Assembly: GCF_000702585.1 (NCBI RefSeq)
Contig: NZ_JNIQ01000001.1
Coordinates: forward strand, 2,113,001 to 2,177,000
Reading direction: 5' to 3'
Source of the DNA: Exiguobacterium aurantiacum DSM 6208
GTDB lineage: Bacteria; Bacillota; Bacilli; Exiguobacteriales; Exiguobacteriaceae
Length of the DNA: 64,000 nt
The notes under the pieces were generated by a model that saw only the letters and a list, made by a program, of their open reading frames with translations, did not search any database and was not told the DNA's origin. A program made the position numbers and the translations under genes. Positions 42,533 to 51,763 of this stretch are shown in pieces. How positions within the stretch are numbered: position 1 is the stretch's first letter; each line of letters begins with the position of its first letter.

Positions 42533-44200
42533 TTATATCTCCATGATGATCGGCAAGATCATCGGACGACGCTTCGTCTGCTCGAACAAGAAGACGCTGA
42601 GCCGCTCACGAATATTTGATTTCAATTCGGTCCAGTCACTCCCAGCTTGAAGACTCTTCTCGATCTGTTTCGTGACGATACGGTTCGCCTCTGAGATCAT
42701 CTCTTCCGATTCACGCATATAGACGAATCCACGTGAGATGAGTTCAGGTCCTGAAATCAATTTCTTTTGTTTACGGTTCAACGTGACGACGCAGAGGACG
42801 ACACCATCTTGTGACAAGAGGCGACGGTCGCGAAGCACGATGTTACCGACGTCACCGACACCGATCCCGTCAATCAAGACGTTCCCGGCCGGCACTTTCC
42901 GGCTCATCCGCGCTTTTCTGCCTGTGAACTCGACAACATCTCCTTTTTCAACGATAAAGATGTTGTTCGATTTCACACCGACTTGTTCAGCAAGCTTCGA
43001 GTGGGCCATCTGCATCCGGTACTCCCCGTGGATTGGAAGGAAGTATTTCGGCTTGACGAGGTTGAGCATGAGCTTCAACTCTTCCGCCGAAGCGTGTCCT
43101 GAGACGTGGACTTTACGTTGGTTATAAATGACGTTCGCCCCTGAACGGAACAACAAGTCGATCGTTTTCGATACTGACTTCTCATTTCCAGGGATCGGAG
43201 TCGCCGCGATGACGACCGTATCGCTCAAGCGAATGTTCACTTGTTTGTGGGCGTTCCGGGCCATCCGAGTCAACGCTGCCATCGGCTCGCCTTGAGACCC
43301 GGTCGTCAAGATGACGACTTTGTTGTCTGGGAGACGGTTCACTTGTGACAGTTCGACGAGCGTCTTTGGCTTGAAGCGCAAATAGTTCAGCTTTTGCGCC
43401 ACTTCGACGATGTTCACCATGCTGCGTCCGACGACGGCGACTTTACGGTCGTTCGCTTCCGCAGCCGCGAACACTTGTTGCAAGCGATGCACGTTCGAGG
43501 CGAACGAGGCGACGATGACGCGGCCTTCTGCTTGATAAATGACATCGTTCAATTCGGCGCCTACGAGCGACTCCGAACCGGTTTGACCAGGTCGTTCCGC
43601 GTTCGTCGAATCCGACAGCAGGCAAAGGACGCCACGCTGACCGATTGCAGCCAGTTTATTGAAGTCCGACTGCTTCCCGTCGACCGGTGTGTAGTCGAAC
43701 TTGAAGTCGCCAGTATGGACGATCGCCCCTTGGGACGTTTGAATGCAGACACCGACACAGTCTGGAATCGAGTGGTTGACGCGGAAGAACGTGATGAAAT
43801 GATCAGCGATAGTCAATTTCGTTTTGGCGTCAATCAACCGAAGGTCGACTTCTTTCAGTAATCCTGCTTCTTTCAGCTTGATTTCAATCAAACCGAGTGT
43901 CAATTTCGTCCCGTAGACGGGAACGTGTTTCAAATCACGGAGCACATAACTTAGTCCGCCGATATGATCTTCGTGCCCGTGGGTGATGAAGATCGCCCGG
44001 ACACGGTCCTTATTTTCTTTCAAATACGTAATATCTGGGATCACGATATCAATCCCGAGCATCTCATCGCCTGGGAACATGAGGCCGGCATCGATGACGA
44101 AGATGTCGTCGTCTAGTTCCACGACGTACATGTTCTTCCCGATTTCGCCTACGCCACCAAGCGCAAAGACGCTAATATTCTCTGTCTTCTTCTTTGACAC
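42533..44200 (-). CDS. rnjB: Ribonuclease J (J2-position homologue with intact active site)
   Basis: The 555-residue protein is a metallo-beta-lactamase/beta-CASP nuclease for mRNA turnover. The metal site is HGHEDH (H74, H76, D78, H79), with IVHTGDFKFD and HVSGHA. The length, the ending PMILPIIMEI and the place beside ftsK match RnjB (J2). B. subtilis J2 has a degenerate HGHDEN here, but this copy keeps all ligands as in J1. The GTG start at 44200 has AGGAGG upstream. Confidence 0.9.
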   Translation of the reverse strand: MSKKKTENISVFALGGVGEIGKNMYVVELDDDIFVIDAGLMFPGDEMLGIDIVIPDITYLKENKDRVRAIFITHGHEDHIGGLSYVLRDLKHVPVYGTKLTLGLIEIKLKEAGLLKEVDLRLIDAKTKLTIADHFITFFRVNHSIPDCVGVCIQTSQGAIVHTGDFKFDYTPVDGKQSDFNKLAAIGQRGVLCLLSDSTNAERPGQTGSESLVGAELNDVIYQAEGRVIVASFASNVHRLQQVFAAAEANDRKVAVVGRSMVNIVEVAQKLNYLRFKPKTLVELSQVNRLPDNKVVILTTGSQGEPMAALTRMARNAHKQVNIRLSDTVVIAATPIPGNEKSVSKTIDLLFRSGANVIYNQRKVHVSGHASAEELKLMLNLVKPKYFLPIHGEYRMQMAHSKLAEQVGVKSNNIFIVEKGDVVEFTGRKARMSRKVPAGNVLIDGIGVGDVGNIVLRDRRLLSQDGVVLCVVTLNRKQKKLISGPELISRGFVYMRESEEMISEANRIVTKQIEKSLQAGSDWTELKSNIRERLSVFLFEQTKRRPMILPIIMEI

Positions 44201-44295
44201 TAACAAAAACCTCCTAGATGATTCATATTCTGGTTCGTCCACTTATCGCTACTGAATATTGTATCGGAAAACGGCTTCATTGCCAACATTTCCGT

Positions 44296-44949
44296 TCAAT
44301 CGACTAGAGGTTGTAAAACATCGGCGAGCGGAACGGTCGCTTGTTCAGCCGGGCGCTTGCCGGCCGCGAGCTGTCGAATCGACAAACCGAAGTCCATCTG
44401 CAGATGAGGGTAGTCTGGGAAGTTTCGCCAGTCCCCGCCCCATTCGAACCCGAGTGCCTTGCCGAGTTCCCCGAGTTCTTGCCAATCCGGCACCCCAGAC
44501 CGGTTATGATCTGAAGACAAATCATAATCAGCCCGGTTGTCATGGATGATGACAAAATCGACGGCAAGCCCGTAGTTGTGATAACTTTGACCGGCCTTGG
44601 CGTTCGTGACGACTTGGCCCGGCTTAGAACGCCCTTGGGCGTATAAAGCGGTTTGCTCTTCGGCCGAGCGATACCCGGACGTCAAGCGCACTTCGAGCCC
44701 GAGACATGAATGAGCGAGACGGACGAACAATTCGCTCCGTTGCCGTACGTGCGGATGTAAGTTGACGAACGCCTTGTCGCTCCGGTCGACGATCGTCTGC
44801 TCCGAACGGGGTGATCGCTCACACATCCCCGCCTCAAACGACGGCTCATCGATCCACGGCATCGGCCCCGGCTGAGTGTATGAATATGCCAAAAAAATCC
44901 CGACTAAAAATGCGACCATCGCTAACGTCAAAATACCGGTCCACTTCAT
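44296..44949 (-). CDS. Membrane-anchored M15-family peptidoglycan peptidase
   Basis: The 217-residue protein has a single N-terminal membrane anchor (residues 5-25) and an outside domain. The zinc peptidase features are GYRSAEEQTALYAQGR, SYHNYGLAVDF (His and Asp ligands) and PHLQM (third His ligand). This matches the M15 group with CwlK-type L-Ala-D-Glu peptidases and VanY-type carboxypeptidases; which bond it cuts cannot be told. It overlaps the femX-like gene by 4 bp, so it belongs to the murE-femX unit. Confidence 0.83.
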   Translation of the reverse strand: MKWTGILTLAMVAFLVGIFLAYSYTQPGPMPWIDEPSFEAGMCERSPRSEQTIVDRSDKAFVNLHPHVRQRSELFVRLAHSCLGLEVRLTSGYRSAEEQTALYAQGRSKPGQVVTNAKAGQSYHNYGLAVDFVIIHDNRADYDLSSDHNRSGVPDWQELGELGKALGFEWGGDWRNFPDYPHLQMDFGLSIRQLAAGKRPAEQATVPLADVLQPLVD

Positions 44950-46199
44950 CGTCTCAGCCGTTTACGGAGTCCTTTGACGAGCGGAAGTCCCGTTTCGAGG
45001 GCGAAATAGAGTGGTCGGTTCATGACGAGGTCAAACTCGCCCACCTTTTCAATCTGGTCGCTCCCCCATCCGGATTTGAACGCATAAAGTCCCGCGTATT
45101 CGTCGTCCGGCGCTGTACTGCCGGAAACGCCTCCGAAGTCATAGCGTTCGGCCCCGCTCGCCTTGGCAGCTTGCATCATCGTCCATTGCATGAGGTGGTT
45201 CGGCATGAATTCACGGAATTCGTTGGAAGACGCGCCGTATAGATAGTAGGAGCGGCGTCCAGCGAGCGTCAATAGGCCGCCCGACAAGACGAGACCGTTC
45301 GGATATTTTTCGTGCAGTTGTACGAGTTCAGGTAACGCCGTCTCGATTTTTGCAATCTGTTCGCTCGTCTGCTTCTGACGATTCGACAGGCTCGTCCGTT
45401 TCTTCTCAGCCGTCTCTTTTTCGAGCGCTCGTTCGATCTTCTCGAGTTCGCGCTTCGCTTTGTCGAGTGTCGCCTGTTGTTGGTCGAGCGCGATGCTCGG
45501 TTCGAGCTTCGTCAAGAACAATCTGGCGTCCCCCGGTTGGAGACAATCGTATAAGTTCTCGAAATAATCGAGGCCGCGGATGGCAAAACCGTCCCGCTCA
45601 CCCGTCACTTTCATCAAGTCGGCGAACGTTTTTAAGCCGTCCCGTCCGACTTCCGTGCAGACGATCCCTTTCTTTTCGGCCAGGCGGACATTATAGCGGA
45701 ACTTATGATGAAACTTCGCGAAAATGTCTTTCTCACTCGGCCGTAAATCCGTTTCCATCGTGAAGCGGGGCTGGGCGTAATCGAACCCGCCCCCGTACCC
45801 TTTGTGCGTGAATCCGAGGTCGGCCATCTCCGTCAACAACCCAGGCACTTCGTCTCGATCGACATTCGGGTCGATTTTAATCGTGATCGCCCGTCTTGTC
45901 TTTGCGACCCGCTTCGCTTCGTCCGTGAGTGCCCGCAGCGAGTCCACATCATCGTAATCGACGACGAATCCGCGCGGCGCGTAGCACAGTGTGAACGGCA
46001 ATTTCGGTACTTGTTTGAACAGCAACAAGGCGACGCCTGTCACTTTCCCGTCCGTGGCGACGGCGATGCGCTCGCCAGACCAACCGTTTTGACGTTTCAC
46101 GTTGGCCCAACTCGAGAGTTGCAACAAATCTCCTCGGTCATGTGTTTTGACAAAATCATCATGCTCTTTCTCTGTCAAGCTGATCGGTTGTACTGCCAT
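44946..46199 (-). CDS. FemAB-family peptidoglycan bridge aminoacyltransferase
   Basis: The 417-residue protein has two GNAT-like halves separated by a long helical coiled coil (about residues 235-285, KRELEKIERALEKETAEKKRT), as in FemX/FemA. The C-terminal PDDEYAGLYAFKSGWG motif is typical. These enzymes add amino acids from tRNA to the peptidoglycan stem lysine. Directly downstream of murE, it probably adds the first or only cross-bridge residue, which would be glycine if the cell wall is Lys-Gly. It has a GGAGG site 6 bp after murE. Confidence 0.88.
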   Translation of the reverse strand: MAVQPISLTEKEHDDFVKTHDRGDLLQLSSWANVKRQNGWSGERIAVATDGKVTGVALLLFKQVPKLPFTLCYAPRGFVVDYDDVDSLRALTDEAKRVAKTRRAITIKIDPNVDRDEVPGLLTEMADLGFTHKGYGGGFDYAQPRFTMETDLRPSEKDIFAKFHHKFRYNVRLAEKKGIVCTEVGRDGLKTFADLMKVTGERDGFAIRGLDYFENLYDCLQPGDARLFLTKLEPSIALDQQQATLDKAKRELEKIERALEKETAEKKRTSLSNRQKQTSEQIAKIETALPELVQLHEKYPNGLVLSGGLLTLAGRRSYYLYGASSNEFREFMPNHLMQWTMMQAAKASGAERYDFGGVSGSTAPDDEYAGLYAFKSGWGSDQIEKVGEFDLVMNRPLYFALETGLPLVKGLRKRLRR

Positions 46200-46205
46200 A
46201 AATCC

Positions 46206-47663
46206 TTATTCCTCCATATTCAAAATTGTCGTTCGGACGATCAATTCTTCATCAAGCGGTACTTTCTCATTGCCGATGATTTGATATTTCTCGTGTCCTT
46301 TTCCAGCCAAGACGACGATATTATCCGGTTTTGCGAGACGTGCCGCGTAGCGGACCGCTTCTTCTCGGTCCCCGATTTCGACGTAATTGTCATGCGTCAT
46401 GCCAGAAGCGATTCCGTTCGTGATCGAGTCATACGCCTCAAAACGAGGGTCATCCGTCGTGATGACGACGGTGCCGGCATACTTCGATGCCATCTCGCCC
46501 ATCGTCGGGCGTTTCGTCACATCTCGGTTCCCGCCCGTCCCGATCAAGAAGATGATGTCTTCTTTCGGGACGCCGACGAGCGATTTCAAGCATTGTTCGA
46601 TGCCGTCTGGCGTGTGCGCATAATCGGCATACACGTTATACCCAGGGACGTCGAGACGTTGCATCCGTCCTTTAGCCGGATGGATCGCCTCGAGCGCCTC
46701 AATGATGACACCGAGCGAATAGCCGGCGGCGAGGAGGCAGCCCGTCGCGAGCAAAATATTATAGACGTTAAAACGCCCGATGAACTGCACCGTCACAGGT
46801 AGACTTTCTCCTTGATAGTGGAGATGGAAGCTCGTATCTGACAGCGTCTGAACAATGTCTGTCGCCGTCACGTCAGCCGGTGTGTCGATGGCGTATGTAA
46901 GCACACGCGCCCCCGTCATCGTCTCATAGAGCTTGCTGTACGGGTCGTCTGCGTTCAAGACGGCCACTTTGTCGCGCGATGCCGTCTGTCCGAGTTGGGC
47001 AAAAAGAAGTCCTTTGGCCCGGGCATAATTTTCGAACGTCCCGTGGAAATCGAGGTGATCGTGCGTCAAGTTCGTGAACCCGACGATGTCGAAGTCGGTC
47101 CCGATGACGCGGCCGAGCTCGAGCCCGTGTGATGACACTTCCATCATCACGTCGGTCACCCCTTCATCTCTCATTTGGGTGAGCAATTGTTGCAGTTCTG
47201 AACTTTGCGGCGTCGTATTTTTACTCGGTACGACCGTATCGTTAATGCGAACTTCGACCGTCCCGATGAGCCCGGTGCTATGACCGAGCTCGGTGAGGAC
47301 GTCGCGTAAAATTGTCGTCGTCGTCGTCTTGCCGTTCGTTCCTGTAATGCCGAACATACGCATCTGTTCAGACGGATAGCCGTAAAAAGCCGACGCTAAT
47401 AAACCGACCGCTCGCGAGCTGTCACGCACGAGAATGTTCGGCACGGCCACGTCGAGTGTCCGCTCGCTTACGATCGCCACGGCGCCTCGTTCGACCGCGG
47501 TAGCCGCATAATCGTGTCCGTCGACCGTATAGCCTTTAATGGCGACAAACAGCGTCCCTGGCACGACTTCTCGCGAATCGGTCGTCACGTGGGTCACTTC
47601 AATGTCAGTTGTCTGCAGTTTGTTGATCACTTGTATCTTTTTAATTAAATCCGTTAAGTTCAA
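46206..47663 (-). CDS. murE: UDP-MurNAc-tripeptide synthetase MurE
   Basis: The 485-residue Mur ligase adds the third amino acid to UDP-MurNAc-L-Ala-D-Glu. The ATP site is GITGTNGKTTTTT, and GYTVDGHDY, MEVSSHGLELGR and YAHTPDG are conserved. The substrate loop reads TTDDPRFE rather than the DNPR of m-DAP-adding enzymes, so lysine is a plausible substrate. The TTG start at 47663 gives the family N-terminus (NLTDLI) with AAGAAGGG upstream. It is separated from the division cluster where Bacillus keeps murE. Confidence 0.9.
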   Translation of the reverse strand: MNLTDLIKKIQVINKLQTTDIEVTHVTTDSREVVPGTLFVAIKGYTVDGHDYAATAVERGAVAIVSERTLDVAVPNILVRDSSRAVGLLASAFYGYPSEQMRMFGITGTNGKTTTTTILRDVLTELGHSTGLIGTVEVRINDTVVPSKNTTPQSSELQQLLTQMRDEGVTDVMMEVSSHGLELGRVIGTDFDIVGFTNLTHDHLDFHGTFENYARAKGLLFAQLGQTASRDKVAVLNADDPYSKLYETMTGARVLTYAIDTPADVTATDIVQTLSDTSFHLHYQGESLPVTVQFIGRFNVYNILLATGCLLAAGYSLGVIIEALEAIHPAKGRMQRLDVPGYNVYADYAHTPDGIEQCLKSLVGVPKEDIIFLIGTGGNRDVTKRPTMGEMASKYAGTVVITTDDPRFEAYDSITNGIASGMTHDNYVEIGDREEAVRYAARLAKPDNIVVLAGKGHEKYQIIGNEKVPLDEELIVRTTILNMEE

Positions 47664-47729
47664 GTCTTTCCCTTCTTTCACCTATATCCTGTCCAAAGTA
47701 AAGAATACCTCTTAATCAGTGTAGAGAAC

Positions 47730-48965
47730 TTACAATTCGGTTTCAAGTCGGTCTTCGGACGGAAGGACGTATGATTTGGCAGGGGCGTGGTTAAGCACTT
47801 CCCGGATCAAGGCGTTGACTTCGCCTGTCTCGATCCGGTCAACCTTGTCGAGGACGACGTCAATCGGCTCCACCTCATCCAATAAGACGAGGTTTCGCCC
47901 GTTCCGATTCATCCGCGCACTCGTACTTTCGTTGCCGAGAACGAGTGAACCTTTTAACTGTCGTTTGCCTTTCTCGACTTCTTCGTCGGTAAGTCCAGAC
48001 TGTTTCAGCTCTGTCAGTTCACGCACCATGATTGCTTCGACTTGTTCGAGTGTGTCTGGAGACGTGCCGATGTAAATCGTGAACGTCCCATGGTCATCAA
48101 ACGTCGTGTAATACGAATAGATGGAATACGCCAACCCTTCTTCTTCCCGAATCGACTGGAACAAGCGGGAGGACATCGTCGCTCCGATCGCATTGTTCAT
48201 GAGTGCAAGATGCGGCAACCGGTCATCGGTCGCAGCAATCGCCTCGAAGTTCCAACAGAGGTGAGCTTGCTCGGTCTCTTTCTGTTTTTTAACGACCTCG
48301 GCATGGAGCGTCGGAACGGTTGATTCTTTCGATGATTCCCCTGATGGAAGCTCGGCAAACCTTGCCTTGACGGCGTCGACGAGGGCGTCCGGTACATGAC
48401 CGGCAATCGAGACGACGACCCGGTTGCCCGTGTACATCGTCGCGACGTAACGAAGCAACTGTTCGCGTGACAGCCCGAGCACGCTCGCTTCCGTCCCGAG
48501 AATCGGTTCGGCGAGCACGTCGTCTTGATAGACGGCCTTCGCGAGCAGTTCATGCACGAGATCTTCCGGCGTGTCTTCATACATTTTAATTTCTTCTAAC
48601 ACGACCCGCTTTTCTTTCTCAAGTTCCGTCTTATCGAAGAGCGACTGAAACAACATGTCGGCGAGGGCGTCGAAAGCGACGACCGCATGTTCATCGAGCG
48701 TCTTCACGTAATAGCACGTGTGATCTTTCGAAGTGAACGCGTTGACGCTACCGCCGAGCTCGTCGAAGAACGAAGCGATCTCTTTGGCCGTCTTCGTCTT
48801 TGTCCCTTTGAACAGCATATGCTCAATCAAGTGGCTAATACCGATCTCGGTTGTCGATTCGGTTCGTGTCCCGGCTTTGATGAACACACCGGTAGACGTG
48901 CTGCGGACGTCGGCCATCGGTTCGACCACGATGCGGACGCCGTTTTGTAACGTGATAATTTCCAT
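47730..48965 (-). CDS. mlpA: M16-family zinc peptidase, MlpA/YmxG-like
   Basis: The 411-residue peptidase has the inverted zinc motif HLIEH (H45, E48, H49) and the downstream Glu about 75 residues later (ELEKEKRVVLEEIKMYEDTPEDLV). The second half is the usual inactive M16 repeat. It is similar to mitochondrial processing peptidase beta. It lies just after pnp, as in Bacillus. The ATG at 48965 has ATAGGAGTGAGG upstream; a Met 16 codons earlier falls in the pnp terminator region. Confidence 0.92.
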   Translation of the reverse strand: MEIITLQNGVRIVVEPMADVRSTSTGVFIKAGTRTESTTEIGISHLIEHMLFKGTKTKTAKEIASFFDELGGSVNAFTSKDHTCYYVKTLDEHAVVAFDALADMLFQSLFDKTELEKEKRVVLEEIKMYEDTPEDLVHELLAKAVYQDDVLAEPILGTEASVLGLSREQLLRYVATMYTGNRVVVSIAGHVPDALVDAVKARFAELPSGESSKESTVPTLHAEVVKKQKETEQAHLCWNFEAIAATDDRLPHLALMNNAIGATMSSRLFQSIREEEGLAYSIYSYYTTFDDHGTFTIYIGTSPDTLEQVEAIMVRELTELKQSGLTDEEVEKGKRQLKGSLVLGNESTSARMNRNGRNLVLLDEVEPIDVVLDKVDRIETGEVNALIREVLNHAPAKSYVLPSEDRLETEL

Positions 48966-48980
48966 GTCCTCACTCCTATG

Positions 48981-49008
48981 AAAAAGGCCATCGCAACAGA
49001 CGATGGCC
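48981..49008 (-). terminator. Intrinsic terminator after pnp
   Basis: The stem GGCCATCG/CGATGGCC (48986-48993 with 49001-49008) is followed on the minus strand by five T. It lies just upstream of the mlpA ribosome binding site. Confidence 0.82.
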
Positions 49009-49016
49009 ATCATTGA

Positions 49017-51233
49017 TTAGTTTGTCGTTCTTGGCGGGCGACGGTCGCCGTCGCGACGCGGCGGACGACTGTCACGTGGCGGACGGCTTTCGCGCGCCGC
49101 TTTCCGTTTCGCTTCGTACGCTTCTCGCTCTTCCGGGGACAACCCTTCGAGGATGAGCGTTTTATGCGAGGCGTTGACACGCCCTTTGTCATCGATCTCT
49201 GTGACTTTGACTTTGATCGTGTCACCGAGCTTGACGACGTCTTCGACGTTCGCGACACGCTCTAAGCTGAACTCTGAGACGTGGACGAGAGCGTCCTTGC
49301 CTTTGAACAACTCGACGAACGCGCCAAACTTCTCGATCCGGCGCACGGTCGCGTCGAACACTTCACCGACGACGACTTCGCGGACGATATCGCCGATGAG
49401 CGCCATCGCCATATCGATACCTTCTTGATCGGTCGAGGCGATGAACACCGTACCATCTTGTTCAATGTCGATTTTGACACCTGTCTGGTCGATGATGCTG
49501 TTGATCATCTTACCACCCGGCCCGATCACGTCGCGAATCTTGTCCGGATTGATCGTCATCGTGATGATCTTCGGAGCGTATTTCGACAACTGTGGACGTG
49601 GTGCGTCGAGTGTCTCGAGCATGTGGTTCAAGATGTGGAGACGTCCTGAACGCGCTTGTTCGAGCGCTTCTTCCAAGATGTCACGCGTGATACCCGCGAT
49701 CTTGATGTCCATTTGCAAGGCAGTGATCCCGTCTTTCGTTCCGGCGACTTTGAAGTCCATGTCCCCGAGGTGATCTTCAAGTCCTTGAATGTCCGTGAGT
49801 ACCGTGTAGTGCTCACCTTCCATGATCAGACCCATCGCGATTCCAGCGACCGGTGCCTTGATCGGCACACCGGCATCCATGAGCGCGAGCGTCGAGCCAC
49901 AGATTGATGCCTGTGAACTTGATCCGTTCGATTCGAGTACTTCCGATACGAGACGAATCGTATACGGGAAGTCTGCCTCATTCGGGATGACCGGCAACAT
50001 CGCACGTTCTCCGAGTGCTCCGTGTCCGATTTCCCGGCGACCTGGCGCACGCACCGGACGCGCTTCACCGACCGAGAACGGCGGGAAGTTATAATGGTGC
50101 ATGAAACGCTTGTTCTCTTCTAAGCCGATGCCGTCGATGATTTGAGCGTCACCGATGACGCCGAGCGTCGCGACCGACATGACTTGCGTTTGTCCACGTG
50201 TGAACAAGCCGACGCCGTGCGCACGTGGCAACAGGCCGACTTCAGAAGCGAGTGGACGGATGACGTCCGGGCGGCGACCGTCAGGACGAACTTTTTCAAC
50301 CGTGATCAAACGGCGGACTTCGTCTTTGACGAACTTGTTCAAGATGCCCGACACTTCTTTCAACTTGGCAGGCTCGTCCGCGAGGCGCTCTTCGTAAGAG
50401 GCGACGTACTTGGCGATGACTTCGTTGATCGCCTCGTCACGTGCGTGTTTCTCTTCGACTTGAACCGCTTCGACGATTTCAGGGCGAGCCGCTTCGAGCT
50501 CTTGTGACAACGTCTCATCGAATTTTGAGACAGTGTATTCGAATTTCGGTTTCCCGACTGCTGCGACGATCTCGCTTTGGAAAGCGACGAGCTTTTTGAT
50601 CTCTTCGTGACCGAACAAGATCGATTCGAGCATGATTTCTTCAGACACTTCGTTCGCGCCTGCTTCCACCATGTTGATGGCGTCTGCCGTACCGGCGACT
50701 TGAAGTTCGAGCTCTGTCTTCTCGAGTTGCTCCGTCGTCGGGTTGACAACGAATTCGCCGTCGATGCGACCGACCGTCGCACCGGCGATCGGTCCGTCAA
50801 ACGGGATGTCCGAGATCGACAAGGCGATCGACGTTCCGAGCATACCGGCCATCTCAGCCGAGCAGTCCGGGTCGTTTGACATGACGTAAATCATGACTTG
50901 AATATCATGACGGAAGCCGTCAGGGAAAAGTGGACGGATCGGACGGTCGATGAGACGTGACGTCAAAATCGCGTTCTCGCCAGGACGCCCTTCCCGACGA
51001 AGGAAACCTCCTGGAATTTTACCGACCGAGTATAGTTTTTCTTCGTAGTTGACCGTAAGTGGGAAGAAATCTAAATCTTTTGGTGCTTTCGATGCCGTCA
51101 CCGTTGCGAGCACGACCGTGTCGCCGTAACGGACGAGCGCCGAGCCGTTCGCTTGTTTCGCGAGTTGACCCACTTCCACAGATAGCGGACGTCCGCCCCA
51201 TTCTGTAGAAAATACTTGTTTCGTACCTAACAT
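49017..51233 (-). CDS. pnp: Polyribonucleotide nucleotidyltransferase (PNPase)
   Basis: The 738-residue exoribonuclease degrades RNA with phosphate. Two RNase PH domains (about 10-220 and 315-545) are joined by a helical domain, then a KH domain (about 550-615, [15 protein letters not shown]) and an S1 domain (about 620-690, [21 protein letters not shown]). The C-terminal tail is rich in Arg and Pro (about residues 700-738) and probably disordered. The second ATG (51233) is better spaced from GAGAGGAG. It follows rpsO. Confidence 0.96.
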   Translation of the reverse strand: MLGTKQVFSTEWGGRPLSVEVGQLAKQANGSALVRYGDTVVLATVTASKAPKDLDFFPLTVNYEEKLYSVGKIPGGFLRREGRPGENAILTSRLIDRPIRPLFPDGFRHDIQVMIYVMSNDPDCSAEMAGMLGTSIALSISDIPFDGPIAGATVGRIDGEFVVNPTTEQLEKTELELQVAGTADAINMVEAGANEVSEEIMLESILFGHEEIKKLVAFQSEIVAAVGKPKFEYTVSKFDETLSQELEAARPEIVEAVQVEEKHARDEAINEVIAKYVASYEERLADEPAKLKEVSGILNKFVKDEVRRLITVEKVRPDGRRPDVIRPLASEVGLLPRAHGVGLFTRGQTQVMSVATLGVIGDAQIIDGIGLEENKRFMHHYNFPPFSVGEARPVRAPGRREIGHGALGERAMLPVIPNEADFPYTIRLVSEVLESNGSSSQASICGSTLALMDAGVPIKAPVAGIAMGLIMEGEHYTVLTDIQGLEDHLGDMDFKVAGTKDGITALQMDIKIAGITRDILEEALEQARSGRLHILNHMLETLDAPRPQLSKYAPKIITMTINPDKIRDVIGPGGKMINSIIDQTGVKIDIEQDGTVFIASTDQEGIDMAMALIGDIVREVVVGEVFDATVRRIEKFGAFVELFKGKDALVHVSEFSLERVANVEDVVKLGDTIKVKVTEIDDKGRVNASHKTLILEGLSPEEREAYEAKRKAARESRPPRDSRPPRRDGDRRPPRTTN

Positions 51234-51306
51234 GAACATTCTCCTCTCAAACCTTATCTAGTTTATTATGTAACTCATTCCTAGGAATGTCTAATGATTT
51301 TCCTTT

Positions 51307-51347
51307 AAAAAAAGAAGAAACGGACTAGGAACAAGTGTCCCAGCCCG
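51307..51347 (-). terminator. Intrinsic terminator after rpsO
   Basis: A 10-bp stem with two G-U pairs (51321-51331 with 51338-51347) is followed on the minus strand by TTTCTTCTTTTTTT. Confidence 0.7.
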
Positions 51348-51365
51348 TCACATGGTCCGGTCGGA

Positions 51366-51635
51366 TTAACGACGGAGACCAAGGCGTTGAATCAATTCAC
51401 GGTAACGTGTAACGTCCTTGTTACGAAGGTACGTAAGCAAGTTACGACGACGTCCAACCATTTTCAAAAGACCGCGACGTGAGTGGTGGTCTTTCTTGTG
51501 TGTACGAAGATGTTCGTTTAAAGTGTTGATTTGTTCAGTCAAAACTGCAACTTGAACTTCCGGTGAACCAGTGTCACCTTGTTTTGTCGCGTATTCCGCG
51601 ATGATTTCGTTCTTACGTTCTTTTGAGAGTGCCAT
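51366..51635 (-). CDS. rpsO: 30S ribosomal protein S15
   Basis: The 89-residue protein has the exact family length and binds 16S rRNA early in 30S assembly. [45 protein letters not shown] and the end LIQRLGLRR are typical. The ATG at 51635 has TTGGAGGTGGAG upstream. Own promoter, a 90-nt leader and a terminator make it a separate unit. Confidence 0.97.
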   Translation of the reverse strand: MALSKERKNEIIAEYATKQGDTGSPEVQVAVLTEQINTLNEHLRTHKKDHHSRRGLLKMVGRRRNLLTYLRNKDVTRYRELIQRLGLRR

Positions 51636-51728
51636 TTGCCTCTCCACCTCCAATTAAATAAAATTGCCGCGTTGCCGAGCCGGCGTTGGTGAATCGACCA
51701 GCCAAGCGAAACGGTGTACTTTGCGTAC
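51636..51728 (-). promoter_or_regulatory. Leader of rpsO, candidate autoregulatory RNA
   Basis: About 90 nt lie between the expected transcription start and the start codon. On the minus strand a GGTAC-GCAAA-GTAC hairpin lies near the 5' end. A GCCGGC..GCGGC-rich segment lies closer to the ribosome binding site. S15 leaders with autoregulation are known in Bacilli. Homology to those was not tested. Confidence 0.4.
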
Positions 51729-51734
51729 CAAAAT

Positions 51735-51763
51735 AGAATACAGGAGTCCGTGTCCAAAGTCAA
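51735..51763 (-). promoter_or_regulatory. Sigma-A promoter of rpsO
   Basis: On the minus strand TTGACT (51758-51763) and TATTCT (51735-51740) are exactly 17 bp apart. The -35 overlaps the ribF stop codon. Confidence 0.85.

Noticed and set aside
45804-46802. Plus-strand open frame of 332 codons across femX and murE
   Set aside because: It crosses the boundary of two secure minus-strand genes and contains no family motif or ribosome binding site.
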